From assembly GCF_026183675.1 (NCBI RefSeq), contig NZ_JAPIVK010000020.1, positions 8,254 to 72,253 on the forward strand: a stretch of 64,000 nucleotides of DNA, read 5' to 3'. Numbering within the stretch: position 1 is the stretch's first letter; the number at the start of each line of letters is the position of its first letter. Origin of the DNA: Microbulbifer halophilus (GTDB lineage: Bacteria; Pseudomonadota; Gammaproteobacteria; Pseudomonadales; Cellvibrionaceae). Below the pieces are notes generated by a model that made no database searches, was not told the DNA's origin, and saw only the letters and a program-made list of their open reading frames with translations. Below are positions 54,649 to 63,569 of this stretch, piece by piece. Position numbers and translations under genes: made by a program.

Positions 54649-56093
54649 ACTTTTTCCCCTTCAGTGGCGTTGGCATAGAAGAGTTCCGGGCGCCTGTCGG
54701 TCAGCGGCGCAGCCAGTTGGTAGGCCTGGCCGGCGCGCAGCACCGTGGCGTCGTCGAAGCGCTTGCCCACCAGGTGCAGGCCGATGGGCAGGCCGTCGGA
54801 CGAGAAGCCACAGGGGACCGTCAGCGCCGGTTGGCCCGTCATGTTGAACGGATAGGTAAACGGCGTCCACGACGGCCAGCGGGTGCTGGGCCAGTCTTCC
54901 GGCACCTCGCGACCGGCCTTGAAGGCGGTAATCGGCAGTGTCGGCGTCAGCAGCAGATCGTATTTGCGGTGGAAATTCGCCATGCGCTCGCAAAGTGCCG
55001 TGCGCTCGTTGACCGCGGCCAGGTAGTCCAGCATCGTCAGTTGGGAGGCCTTTTCCGATACCGCCACCAACTGCGGATCCATCAACGAACGCTGGCGCCT
55101 GCTGAGGTTGCGCAGCGCATTGGCGGCGCCGCCGTAAAAGAGGTGGCCGAAGGCGGCCAGAGGGTCGTCAAAGCCCGGCGCCACTTCGGTGATCTCGGCT
55201 CCCAGGCTCTGCAGCAGATGCGCAGCCTCGCGCACGCTCTCCTCCACCTCGCGCTCCACATTCACGTAGCCGAGGGTGGCGCTGTAGGCGATGCGCATGC
55301 CCTTGAGCAGTTCGCCCGGCTCGCCGGCGATGGCTTCGAGGTAGTCGATGTTGCGCCGCGGAATTGCGTTGGTGTCGCGGTGGTCCGCCTCGCTCAACAC
55401 ATTCATCATCAGCGCGCAGTCGGCCACCGTCCAGGTCATTGGGCCGGCGTGGGCCAGGGTGCCGAAAGGGCTCGCCGGCCAGTGCGGCACCTCGCCGAAG
55501 CTGGGTTTCAGGCCCACATGGCCACAGAAACTCGCGGGAATGCGGATGGAACCACCGGCATCGGTGCCCAGGGCCAGCGGGCCCATGCCCAGCGGTACCG
55601 ATGCGGCGCTGCCACCGCTGGAGCCGCCAGCGGTCTTTTCCGGGTTCCAGGGATTACAGGTGACACCGTCGATCGGGTTGTCGGTGACTCCCTTCCAGCC
55701 GAATTCCGGTGTGGTGGTTTTGCCCAGGGGGATGTAGCCGTTGCGGTTCAGCGCCGCGACACAGGGTGCTTCCTTGCCCATGGTGGATTGCGGCACGGTG
55801 GTCCGGGATCCCTTGAGGGTGGGCCACATGGGTGTGAGGAAGACATCCTTGATCGCTACCGGTACGCCGTCGAGCTGTCCGCGGGGCTCGCCGTTGGCGT
55901 AACGCTGTTCGGACTCGCGCGCGAAAGCCATGGTGGTGTCTCTATCCACCAGGCAATAGGCATTGACGGCCGGATTGCAGCGCTCTACCTGTTTCAGCAG
56001 GGCTTCGGTGACTTCAACCGGAGAAAATGACTTGTCTTTATACCCTTGTAACAGCTCCACGGCTGTCATGCTGACAAAATCATTCATCGGCAA
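54645..56093 (-). CDS. Amidase signature family hydrolase
   Basis: 482 residues with the complete Ser-cisSer-Lys triad: lysine in VAIKDVFLT (~82), serine in GGSSGGSAASV (~155) and serine in GTDAGGSIRIPASFCG (~178). It hydrolyses a C-N amide bond of an unknown substrate. No signal peptide is seen. The 4-bp overlap with the aminotransferase gene suggests a two-step path: release of an amine or amino acid, then transamination (inference). It is not GatA: no gatB or gatC is nearby. Confidence 0.93.
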   Translation of the reverse strand: MPMNDFVSMTAVELLQGYKDKSFSPVEVTEALLKQVERCNPAVNAYCLVDRDTTMAFARESEQRYANGEPRGQLDGVPVAIKDVFLTPMWPTLKGSRTTVPQSTMGKEAPCVAALNRNGYIPLGKTTTPEFGWKGVTDNPIDGVTCNPWNPEKTAGGSSGGSAASVPLGMGPLALGTDAGGSIRIPASFCGHVGLKPSFGEVPHWPASPFGTLAHAGPMTWTVADCALMMNVLSEADHRDTNAIPRRNIDYLEAIAGEPGELLKGMRIAYSATLGYVNVEREVEESVREAAHLLQSLGAEITEVAPGFDDPLAAFGHLFYGGAANALRNLSRRQRSLMDPQLVAVSEKASQLTMLDYLAAVNERTALCERMANFHRKYDLLLTPTLPITAFKAGREVPEDWPSTRWPSWTPFTYPFNMTGQPALTVPCGFSSDGLPIGLHLVGKRFDDATVLRAGQAYQLAAPLTDRRPELFYANATEGEKV

Positions 56094-56325
56094 TTCCTCT
56101 TCTTCTTCCGTTTATGCACCTATCCTAGTACGCGACGGCGCCAGACCCGCCGCATTGCCGTGGATTGTCGCGCCCCAATTTCTCGCCGGGACCATGGTCG
56201 CAGCGGGAAAGCGGCCTGCCCCTTCGACCTGTAACGGACGTTCCATTTTGCGAAACCCGCTTCAGGATTCAGACAGCTTCGGGGTGATAACCTGCAGCCG
56301 ATAAAGCCGCGAACGGGGGCAAGCT

Positions 56326-56952
56326 GTGATCGATACCTACAAGAAAATAGCAGTGGCTGGGCTGGTTTTGCTGGTCGGTGGCTGCGCCAGCATGAGTGAA
56401 GAGGAATGTCTGGTGGCCGACTGGCACGCCCTCGGCTATGAAGACGGCGCCGCCGGGCAGCCGGTGGCCCAACTGGGCGAGCGCCGCCAGGCCTGTGCCG
56501 AATACGGTGTGCGCCCGGATACCGGCGCCTACCGCGCCGGCCGCAGTGAGGGGCTGCGGCTCTACTGCACCGATCAGCGCGGCTTCCGCCTCGGCCGTTC
56601 GGGGCGGACCTACAACGGTGTCTGCCCGGCGGACCTGGAGCCGCCGTTCCTGCACGCCTACGAGGCGGGGCGGGAGATCTACCGGGCCCGGGCGGCGGTA
56701 AACGAGGTTTCCCGGGCCATCCGCAACCGCGCGCGGGAGCGGGAACACCTGCTCGACGATATCACCGACATGAGCGCGCGGCTGGTCAGTGATGAGGCGA
56801 CCAGGGACGAACGCGTCGAACTGCTGGCCGATATCGCGCGGCTGAAGGATAGACACAGCGAGCTGGGTATGGAGATCGAGGACCTGGAGTACGAGCTGTC
56901 GATGCGGGAGGTGGAATATCGGGAGGTGCGGCGGCACTCGCCGTACCAATAA
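56326..56952 (+). CDS. DUF2799 domain lipoprotein
   Basis: 208 residues from GTG 56326. A lipobox is visible (VAGLVLLVGGCASM), so it is a predicted lipoprotein. DUF2799 spans ~25-125 (ADWHALGYEDGAAGQP; CAEYGVRPDTGAYRAGRSEGL; YNGVCPADLEPPFLHAYEAG). The last ~80 residues are charged coiled coil (AREREHLLDDITDMSAR; EMEIEDLEYELSMREVE region). The function of the family is unknown. Single gene, divergent from the amidase. Confidence 0.9.
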   Translation: MIDTYKKIAVAGLVLLVGGCASMSEEECLVADWHALGYEDGAAGQPVAQLGERRQACAEYGVRPDTGAYRAGRSEGLRLYCTDQRGFRLGRSGRTYNGVCPADLEPPFLHAYEAGREIYRARAAVNEVSRAIRNRAREREHLLDDITDMSARLVSDEATRDERVELLADIARLKDRHSELGMEIEDLEYELSMREVEYREVRRHSPYQ

Positions 56953-57009
56953 AGAAGCCCCGGCTCGAGGTGATTCCGGCATGGGGCTGTAGAAATCACC
57001 GTGCCCCTC

Positions 57010-57052
57010 ACTGCCCTCTCCCCCAACCCCTCTCCCGGCGGGAAAGGGGAGC
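57010..57052. repeat. CCCTCTCCC-type intergenic repeat
   Basis: TGCCCTCTCCCCCAACCCCTCTCCCGGCGGGAAAGGGGAG type element (written here in outline) after the DUF2799 gene. It shares TGCCCTCTCCCCC with the repeat at 27731. Confidence 0.55.
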
Positions 57053-57129
57053 TTGCTGTCGGGCTCAAGTGCCGCGCATCCGCGCCGCGAACCTTTGTAG
57101 TGCCGGGTCGCTGTTGGGGTTCACAGCGT

Positions 57130-57531
57130 TCACTCCTCGCGGTCCGCCGGGTGGTTGATACCCTCACTGACGGGGGTCTCGCCGAGTTCAAACGGGTTGA
57201 CGCCCTCGAGACAGGCGACGTTGAAGCCGTATTCATCCGGGTTGGAACGGCGCCGGTGATGGGTATAGATACCGCAGTTGCCGCAGAAGTAGTGCTCCGC
57301 TGTCATGGTGTTGAACTGATAGCGCTTCAGATGCTCCTCGCCACGCACTATGCGCAACCCGGACAGCGGCACCGAAGCGGCGACGGCGCCGCGGCGCCGG
57401 CACAGGGAACAGTCGCAGCGGCTCGGTTCGACAATGCCCTGCGGCAGTTCCAGTTCGTATCCTACCGCGCCGCAGTGGCAGGACGCGCGGTGGATGGGCT
57501 GTATTGCCGTATCGCCGACTCTTTTTATCAT
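57130..57531 (-). CDS. GFA family protein (glutathione-dependent formaldehyde-activating-like)
   Basis: 133 residues from ATG 57531. Zinc-binding cysteines are present in ASCHCGAVGYELELP, CDCSLCRRRGAVA and YFCGNCGIYTHHRR, the CENP-V/GFA pattern. The Shine-Dalgarno reads AAGGAGGTGATC, complementary to the full 3' end of 16S rRNA, and ends 4 bases before this ATG; the GTG inside it (57540) is a less likely start. The family was named for formaldehyde-glutathione chemistry, but most members have no proven activity. Confidence 0.9.
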   Translation of the reverse strand: MIKRVGDTAIQPIHRASCHCGAVGYELELPQGIVEPSRCDCSLCRRRGAVAASVPLSGLRIVRGEEHLKRYQFNTMTAEHYFCGNCGIYTHHRRRSNPDEYGFNVACLEGVNPFELGETPVSEGINHPADREE

Positions 57532-57567
57532 CCGGATCACCTCCTTTTAATCAGGGGCAATGTCGAC

Positions 57568-57593
57568 ATAGGAACCTGCCTGCAGGCCCCTAC
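57568..57593. repeat. Hairpin repeat related to 34211
   Basis: ATAGGAACCTGCCTGCAGGCCCCTACGGG is a diverged copy of the hairpin at 34211-34236. Its CTA supplies the TAG stop codon of the dehydrogenase gene. Confidence 0.65.
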
Positions 57594-58651
57594 GGGTTCA
57601 GCGGCTCCGGCATGGGCACCTTGAGTTTGTCCGCCCAGGGTTGCAGGTCCTGCATGATGGTCGGGTACAGCTCCACACCCTCGCGCAGTTGCCGCTGGCG
57701 CGCGGACCAGGCGCGCTGGCCCGGTACCCGCAGGCGGGAATCGCCGCTGTCGCTGCGGCCGCTCTCCCAGAGATCGCACAGAGCCACCGTCTGGCGCAGG
57801 AAATCGCCGCGGGAGCCGAACGCCTGGGGGTCTATGAGTTGCAGGAAGACCGAGTTGGCCTCATCGTCGTCTTTTGCCGACTTGTCGCCGCGGCCGTAAC
57901 CACCCAGGGCCATGGACAGCACTTCCAGCATGGCGGAGAGCGCCGCACCCTTGTAGCCGTGATCGGCGCCACCCACCGGCAGTATGCTGCCGCCCTCCTC
58001 GAACGCGGCCGGGTCGTCGGAGAGATTGCCGTCGCTATCTTTCAGGCACTGCGTCGGCAGTTTCCTGCCTTCGCGCCTGGCCCTGGAGACGTAGCCGCCG
58101 GCAGTGACGGACATGCTGATATCGAACAGCAGCGGGTAGTCGCCGGCGGGCGCGGCGAACGCCAGTGGATTGGCGGAGAACAGCGGATCCCGGCCGCCCT
58201 GCGGGGACACGGTGTTCTCCGCCGGTGTGGAACAGGTCAGGATCGCCACATAGCCGGCCTCCACGATCTGCGGCAGATAGGCGGCGAGGCAGGCGATATG
58301 CTGGCTGCGACGGATAGTGGCGGTGACCAGGCCGTGTTCCGGCAACCTCTCCAGCGCCTGATCGATGGCCCGGGTCAAAACCCAGGGGCCGGGCAGGAAG
58401 TCGGCATCCCAGTTGAAACAGTTGCCGCGGTCCGCGATCACCTCCGGCTCGCCGTCGCGGCGGGACTCGCCGCTGGCCAGCCAGTCCAGGTTGCTGCCCA
58501 CCCGGTTCATACCGTGGGTGGTGAACCCCATCAGGTCCGCCTGCAGGAACACCCCGGCCAGCACATCGGCCCGCTCCGCCGCCAGGCCGGCGCGCTGGAA
58601 CAGGGTACTGGCGAATTCTTTCAACTGCGCCGCATCGTAACGCTTGGACAT
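57590..58651 (-). CDS. Malate/L-lactate dehydrogenase family (Ldh2/YlbC type) oxidoreductase
   Basis: 353 residues from ATG 58651 (MSKRYDAAQLKEFAS); the longer open frame to 58786 is read from MITE copy D and was excluded. Family motifs: THGMNRVGSNLDWLASG (~46), an NAD-site region IACLAAYLPQIVEAGYVAILTCST, NPLAFAAPAGDYPLLFDISMSV and HGYKGAALSAMLEVLS. Members oxidise malate, lactate, ureidoglycolate or similar 2-hydroxy acids with NAD(P). The substrate is unknown. The TAG stop belongs to the adjacent hairpin repeat. Confidence 0.9.
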   Translation of the reverse strand: MSKRYDAAQLKEFASTLFQRAGLAAERADVLAGVFLQADLMGFTTHGMNRVGSNLDWLASGESRRDGEPEVIADRGNCFNWDADFLPGPWVLTRAIDQALERLPEHGLVTATIRRSQHIACLAAYLPQIVEAGYVAILTCSTPAENTVSPQGGRDPLFSANPLAFAAPAGDYPLLFDISMSVTAGGYVSRARREGRKLPTQCLKDSDGNLSDDPAAFEEGGSILPVGGADHGYKGAALSAMLEVLSMALGGYGRGDKSAKDDDEANSVFLQLIDPQAFGSRGDFLRQTVALCDLWESGRSDSGDSRLRVPGQRAWSARQRQLREGVELYPTIMQDLQPWADKLKVPMPEPLNP

Positions 58652-58701
58652 TGTTTCTCCCGCTGGTCTCTGTCGATTCCGCCGTTTGCGCGACCACGGG
58701 T

Positions 58702-58865
58702 CTCGTGGGCCGTGCGCAACGTTCTGTAACAGTTCGCTGCGCCAAAACGCCCAGCTCTGCGTTGAGAAAGCTCGAAATAGAACCACTATTCCAGCGCTTT
58801 CTCGCCTTGATCTGGACGTTTTGGCTGTGCTCCTTTGTTACGCAACTTTACGCACGACCCACTAG
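58702..58865. repeat. MITE-like element, copy D
   Basis: 164 bp. The right end is GCACGACCCACTAG; the left end (CTCGTGGGCCGTGCGCAAC) is more degraded. The core GCGCCAAAACGCCCAGCTCT...TTGAGAAAGCT matches copy C in reverse orientation. It lies between the dehydrogenase start and the arfB gene, so in a likely promoter region. Confidence 0.82.
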
Positions 58866-58884
58866 CCGCTACGCGCTCGCACAG

Positions 58885-59298
58885 CTATTCGCGCACCTTG
58901 CCGCGCAGCGACTTGATCCGCCCGCGCTGCGTTTTCTGCTTCAGGCGCCGTTCCTTCGAGCCCCTGGTCGGCTTGGTGGGAATGCGCTTCTTGCGCCGCC
59001 GGGTGGCGGTCTGCAGCAGCGCGCGCAGGCGCTCCAGTGCATCCTCGCGATTCTTCTCCCGGGTGCGGAAACGCTGCGCCTTGATCACCACCACACCGTC
59101 GGCGCTGATGCGCTGGTCACCCCGCTGTAGCAGGCGCTGCTTGATCTCCTCCGGCAGCGAGGACGCGCGAATATCGAATCGCAGGTGGATCGCACTGGAC
59201 ACCTTGTTGACATTCTGGCCGCCGGCACCCTGGGCGCGCACCGCGCTCATGTCGATTTCCGCCAGTGGAACCGCCAACCTGTTAGATATTTTCAGCAT
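58885..59298 (-). CDS. arfB: Alternative ribosome-rescue peptidyl-tRNA hydrolase ArfB
   Basis: 137 residues. The catalytic GGQ motif is in SAVRAQGAGGQNVNKVSSAIHLR (~20-40, read in part). The C-terminal tail is strongly basic (RRRKKRIPTKPTRGSKERRLKQK), which inserts into the empty mRNA channel of stalled ribosomes. ArfB (YaeJ) frees the nascent chain from non-stop complexes. Length is as expected for E. coli YaeJ (about 140). Confidence 0.95.
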   Translation of the reverse strand: MLKISNRLAVPLAEIDMSAVRAQGAGGQNVNKVSSAIHLRFDIRASSLPEEIKQRLLQRGDQRISADGVVVIKAQRFRTREKNREDALERLRALLQTATRRRKKRIPTKPTRGSKERRLKQKTQRGRIKSLRGKVRE

Positions 59299-59414
59299 TA
59301 ATAGCCAACTTAATATTTGTCAACTGCCTATACAATAGCGTTGACTATGCTAAACGCGATAGGCGCTGAATTTAACCTGTCGCCAAACTCGCAGAACTGA
59401 GTGGACTCCGCGCT

Positions 59415-61418
59415 ATGAACTCCGAGCCCAGCAATCATAAGGGGCATTTCAATCCCCCGGTATTCTATATCTCGACCGGGATCCTGCTTCTGCTGGTGGC
59501 CTACGCGGTCATCCTCCCCGAACACGCGACAGAATTCTTCAAAGCGCTACAGAGCGGTATCGTCACCAATATGAGCTGGTACTACGTACTGGTGGTAGCG
59601 GTCATCCTGGTCAGTGTGGTGTTTATCGGTGTGTCCCGCTTCGGCGAGATCAAGCTGGGGCCGGAACACGCCGAACCCGACTACAGCTACGGCTCCTGGT
59701 TCGCGATGCTGTTTTCCGCCGGTATGGGGATCGGCCTGCTGTTCTTCGGCGTCGCCGAGCCGGTCATGCACTACCTGGACCCGCCGGTGGGCGAGACCGG
59801 CACCGCGGAGGCGGCGCAGGAGGCGATGGTGCTCACCTTCTTCCACTGGGGGCTGCACGCCTGGGCCATCTATGCGATTGTGGCGGTCATTCTGGCCTAT
59901 TTCAGTTACCGCCACAAACTGCCACTGACACTGCGCTCGGCGCTCTATCCGATGATCGGCGAGCGTATCTACGGCCCCATCGGCGACGCCGTGGATATTT
60001 TTGCCATTGTCGGCACCGTCTGCGGGGTGGCGACGACACTGGGCTTCGGGGTACTGCAGATCAACTCGGGCCTCAATCACCTGTTCGGTGTGCCCGTCGG
60101 CGATGTGACACAGGTGATCCTGATCGTCGTCACCACAGTGCTCGCCACCATCTCGGTGGTCATGGGCCTGGACGTGGGGATCAAGCGGCTCTCGCAACTG
60201 AACATGGGCCTGGCCGCACTGCTGCTGGTCATGGTGATGGCGCTGGGCAGCACCGTCTACCTGCTGCAGGCTTTCGTGCAGAATTTCGGCAACTATCTGT
60301 CTGTACTGGTCAACAAGACCTTCAACCTCTACGCCTACGAGCCCACCGACTGGCTGGGTGGCTGGACCATTTTCTACTGGGGCTGGTGGATGTCCTGGTC
60401 GCCGTTTGTGGGGCTGTTTATCGCTCGCATTTCCCGCGGCCGCACCATTCGCGAGTTTATCGTCGGTGCCATGCTGGTGCCCGCCGCCGTCACCCTGCTG
60501 TGGATGACTTTTTTCGGCAACTCCGCCATTCACATGATTCTGGACCAGGGGCTGACGTCGCTCGGCGACGTGGTGAGCAACGACGAGTCACTGGCGCTGT
60601 TCCAGTTCCTGGAGCAGTTTCCCTTCTCCAACGTCTTCTCGTTTATCGCCGTGGTCATGGTCATCGTGTTTTTTGTCACCTCGGCGGACTCCGGGGCCAT
60701 GGTGGTCAATATGCTGGCCTCCCACGGGCGAGACGACACTCCCCTGTGGCAGCGCGTATTCTGGTGCGGCCTGATCGGCGTGGTGGCCATCTCGCTACTG
60801 CTGGCCGGCGGCCTGGCCTCGCTGCAGACGGCGGCCATCGCCAGCGCCCTGCCCTTCTCGGCCATACTGCTCACCGCCATCTACGGCCTGATATCGGCGC
60901 TGCGCACCGATACCGCCAAGCGGATCTCCCAGTCGGCACCGGTCGCGCCGATCACCACACGCAACCCGGTGGGCTGGCAGCGGCGGCTCAGGAACCTGAT
61001 CCAGCTACCGTCGCTGGAAGAGGTAAAGGAGTATATCCGCGATGTGGGCGAACCGGCCCTGAAAGAGTTTGCCGCAGAGCTGGAGAAAAGTGACTACACC
61101 ACCGAGATCACGCACGGTGAAAACAGCTACGTATACCTGACCGTGTTCCAGGGGGAGGAAGTGGACTTCTTCTACGGCCTCCACCCCAAGGCACACCTGA
61201 AACCCAGTGCAGTGGTCCCCGAATATACGGCTTTCTCCGAACAGAAGCTCGACGACACCACCGACGATGGTAGTGAGGAGAAGTATTTCCGCGCAGAAGT
61301 ACACCTGTACGAGGGCGGCCAAGACTACGATGTGATGGGCTGGACCAAGGATCAGCTGCTCGCGGATATCCTCTCCCAGTACGAACGTCACCTGCAGTTT
61401 CTGCATACGCTCCGGTAA
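59415..61418 (+). CDS. BCCT family betaine/choline/carnitine transporter (BetT-like)
   Basis: 667 residues with about twelve membrane segments. The family signature is clear: YGSWFAMLFSAGMGIGLLFFG (~95) and WTIFYWGWWMSWSPFVGLFIARISRGRTIREF (read in part, ~320-350). The aromatic W-rich box binds the quaternary ammonium. The C-terminal ~130-residue cytoplasmic tail matches BetT-type proton-coupled choline carriers, with osmosensing ability in that class. It supports osmolyte or choline uptake, in keeping with a marine habitat. No bet or carnitine genes are next to it. Confidence 0.93.
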   Translation: MNSEPSNHKGHFNPPVFYISTGILLLLVAYAVILPEHATEFFKALQSGIVTNMSWYYVLVVAVILVSVVFIGVSRFGEIKLGPEHAEPDYSYGSWFAMLFSAGMGIGLLFFGVAEPVMHYLDPPVGETGTAEAAQEAMVLTFFHWGLHAWAIYAIVAVILAYFSYRHKLPLTLRSALYPMIGERIYGPIGDAVDIFAIVGTVCGVATTLGFGVLQINSGLNHLFGVPVGDVTQVILIVVTTVLATISVVMGLDVGIKRLSQLNMGLAALLLVMVMALGSTVYLLQAFVQNFGNYLSVLVNKTFNLYAYEPTDWLGGWTIFYWGWWMSWSPFVGLFIARISRGRTIREFIVGAMLVPAAVTLLWMTFFGNSAIHMILDQGLTSLGDVVSNDESLALFQFLEQFPFSNVFSFIAVVMVIVFFVTSADSGAMVVNMLASHGRDDTPLWQRVFWCGLIGVVAISLLLAGGLASLQTAAIASALPFSAILLTAIYGLISALRTDTAKRISQSAPVAPITTRNPVGWQRRLRNLIQLPSLEEVKEYIRDVGEPALKEFAAELEKSDYTTEITHGENSYVYLTVFQGEEVDFFYGLHPKAHLKPSAVVPEYTAFSEQKLDDTTDDGSEEKYFRAEVHLYEGGQDYDVMGWTKDQLLADILSQYERHLQFLHTLR

Positions 61419-61494
61419 CACCGGCACCAGTGCTCGGCGGGCACCGACGGCTATTTCAACTACGCTGTGAAGAACAGCGTTTACTGCCGGTCCG

Positions 61495-63519
61495 ATGACC
61501 GGCCTGCCGATCCCGCACGCCGAGCTCCCTATGAAACTGCGCACGACAGACGAAGGCAAAGCCAAACTCGACCCGCCGGTTTTCTATACCTCCACCGCCC
61601 TGCTGCTTCTGCTCGTTGCCTACGCGGTCTTCCTTCCCGAGGATGCAACCCTGCGCTTCCAGAAGCTGCAGGATGTAATCGTCGACAATCTGGGCTGGTA
61701 CTATGTACTGATCGTCGCGATACTGCTGGTCACGGTAGTGGCGATCAGCGTATCGCGGCTCGGCGATATCAAACTCGGTCCGGACCACGAGAAACCTGTG
61801 TACAGCTACGGCTCCTGGATCGCCATGCTGTTTTCCGCCGGTATCGGTATCGGCCTGCTGTTTTTCGGTGTGGCGGAGCCGGTAATGCACTACCTCACCC
61901 CGCCGGACGCGGACCCCGGCACCGCGGACGCCGCCCGCTCGGCCATGGTGTTGAGCATCTTTCACTGGGGTTTCCACGTCTGGGCGATCTTCTCGGGGGT
62001 GGCACTGATCCTGGGATACTTCAGTTACCGCCACAACCTGCCGCTGACCCTGCGCTCCGCACTCTACCCGCTGATCGGCGAGCGTATTCACGGCCCCATC
62101 GGCCACGCCGTGGATATATTTGCGATTGTCAGCACCGTCTGCGGTGTCGCCACGACCCTCGGTTTTGGCGTACTGCAGATGAATGCCGGCCTGAACCATC
62201 TGTTCGGCATTCCCGTCGGCAGCGGTATGCAGGTGATTCTGATCGCCGTCACCACCGCACTGGCCACCGTTTCCGTAATGGTGGGACTGGACGCAGGCAT
62301 AAAGCGGCTGTCGCAGCTGAATATGGCGCTGGCAGCGATACTGGCCCTGGCGGTCCTGGTGTTCGGCAGCACCGTATTCCTGTTCCAGGCATTCGTGGAG
62401 AATATTGGCAACTACCTTTCTGTGCTGGTCAACCGCACCTTCAATCTGTACGCCTATGCGCCCACCAACTGGCTCGGCGGCTGGACCATATTCTACTGGG
62501 GCTGGTGCATGAGCTGGTCCCCCTTCGTGGGGTTGTTTATCGCACGCATTTCCCGCGGGCGCACCATCCGCGAATTCACCATCGGCACCCTGATGATGCC
62601 GACGCTGATCACCATCGCCTGGTTCACCATATTCGGCAGCTCGGCCCTCCACATGATCCGCGACCAGGGCCTGCAGTCGCTGGCGGATATCATCGAGCGG
62701 GACAGAACCGTGGCCCTGTTCCAGTTCCTGGAGCAATTTCCCTTCTCCGAGGCGCTGTCACTGGTGGCCATCACATTGGTGATCGTCTTTTTCGTGACCT
62801 CGGCGGACTCGGGCGCACTGGTTATGAATATGCTCTCCTCCCACGGCCGCGACGACACCCCCATGTGGCAGCGCATCTTCTGGGCCGCACTCATCGGCAT
62901 AGTCGCCATTGCCCTGCTGCTGGCCGGCGGTCTCGCCTCGCTACAGACTGCGGCTATCACCAGCGCGCTGCCGTTTTCAATCATTCTGTTGGTGGCACTC
63001 TACGGGCTGATCAAGGCCCTGCGCGCCGACAGTGTCAAACGGGATACTCTGGGTGCGCCGGTGGCACCGGTCAGTGTGCGCAATCCGGTTTCCTGGGAAC
63101 GCCGCCTCAGGAACCTGGTGCAGCTGCCATCACTGGAGGAAGTACACGAATATATCCGGGACACCGGACTGCCCGCCATGCGCGATTTCGCCGTGCAGAT
63201 GGAGAGAAACGGCTTCGAGGCCAAGGTGGTTGAAGGCGAGAACTCAATGGTGCACCTGGAGGTATACCAGGGCGAAGAGGTGGATTTTCTCTACAGCCTT
63301 CACCCCAAGGCCCACCTGAGGCCCAACGCCAGCAATCCGGATGCAGAGCTGGACGACACCTACGACGACGGTTCGCCGGACAAATACTTCCGCGCGGAAG
63401 TACACCTGAGCGAGGGTGGCCAGGATTACGACGTGATGGGCTGGACCCGGGATCAACTGCTTACCGATATCCTCTCGCAGTACGAACGGCATTTGCAGTT
63501 TCTGCACAGTCTTCGCTGA
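61495..63519 (+). CDS. BCCT family betaine/choline/carnitine transporter, tandem paralogue
   Basis: 674 residues from ATG 61495; ATG 61531 (MKLRTTDEG) is an alternative start and aligns better with the paralogue. It has the same signature blocks as the neighbour (YGSWIAMLFSAGIGIGLLFFG; WTIFYWGWCMSWSPFVGLF) and the same long C-terminal tail ending YERHLQFLHSLR. The two genes are clearly a tandem duplication that has diverged (for example VETG vs DADPG loops, and WWMSW vs WCMSW in the substrate box), so their ligands may differ. It lies 76 bp downstream of the first copy. Confidence 0.92.
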   Translation: MTGLPIPHAELPMKLRTTDEGKAKLDPPVFYTSTALLLLLVAYAVFLPEDATLRFQKLQDVIVDNLGWYYVLIVAILLVTVVAISVSRLGDIKLGPDHEKPVYSYGSWIAMLFSAGIGIGLLFFGVAEPVMHYLTPPDADPGTADAARSAMVLSIFHWGFHVWAIFSGVALILGYFSYRHNLPLTLRSALYPLIGERIHGPIGHAVDIFAIVSTVCGVATTLGFGVLQMNAGLNHLFGIPVGSGMQVILIAVTTALATVSVMVGLDAGIKRLSQLNMALAAILALAVLVFGSTVFLFQAFVENIGNYLSVLVNRTFNLYAYAPTNWLGGWTIFYWGWCMSWSPFVGLFIARISRGRTIREFTIGTLMMPTLITIAWFTIFGSSALHMIRDQGLQSLADIIERDRTVALFQFLEQFPFSEALSLVAITLVIVFFVTSADSGALVMNMLSSHGRDDTPMWQRIFWAALIGIVAIALLLAGGLASLQTAAITSALPFSIILLVALYGLIKALRADSVKRDTLGAPVAPVSVRNPVSWERRLRNLVQLPSLEEVHEYIRDTGLPAMRDFAVQMERNGFEAKVVEGENSMVHLEVYQGEEVDFLYSLHPKAHLRPNASNPDAELDDTYDDGSPDKYFRAEVHLSEGGQDYDVMGWTRDQLLTDILSQYERHLQFLHSLR

Positions 63520-63569
63520 CAAGATCCGCGCGACCCGGCAGAATAGCATTTTGCATAGAAGGATCTGCC

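Noticed and set aside
58651-58786. N-terminal extension of the Ldh2-type dehydrogenase (FSTQSWAFWRSEL)
   Set aside because: The extra codons are translated from MITE copy D; the same peptide appears from copy C, and the family starts at MSKRYDAA.
60386-63233. Alternative-frame ORFs of 235 and 588 codons over the BCCT genes
   Set aside because: Arg/Pro/His-rich shadow frames; the BCCT signature is in the other frames.
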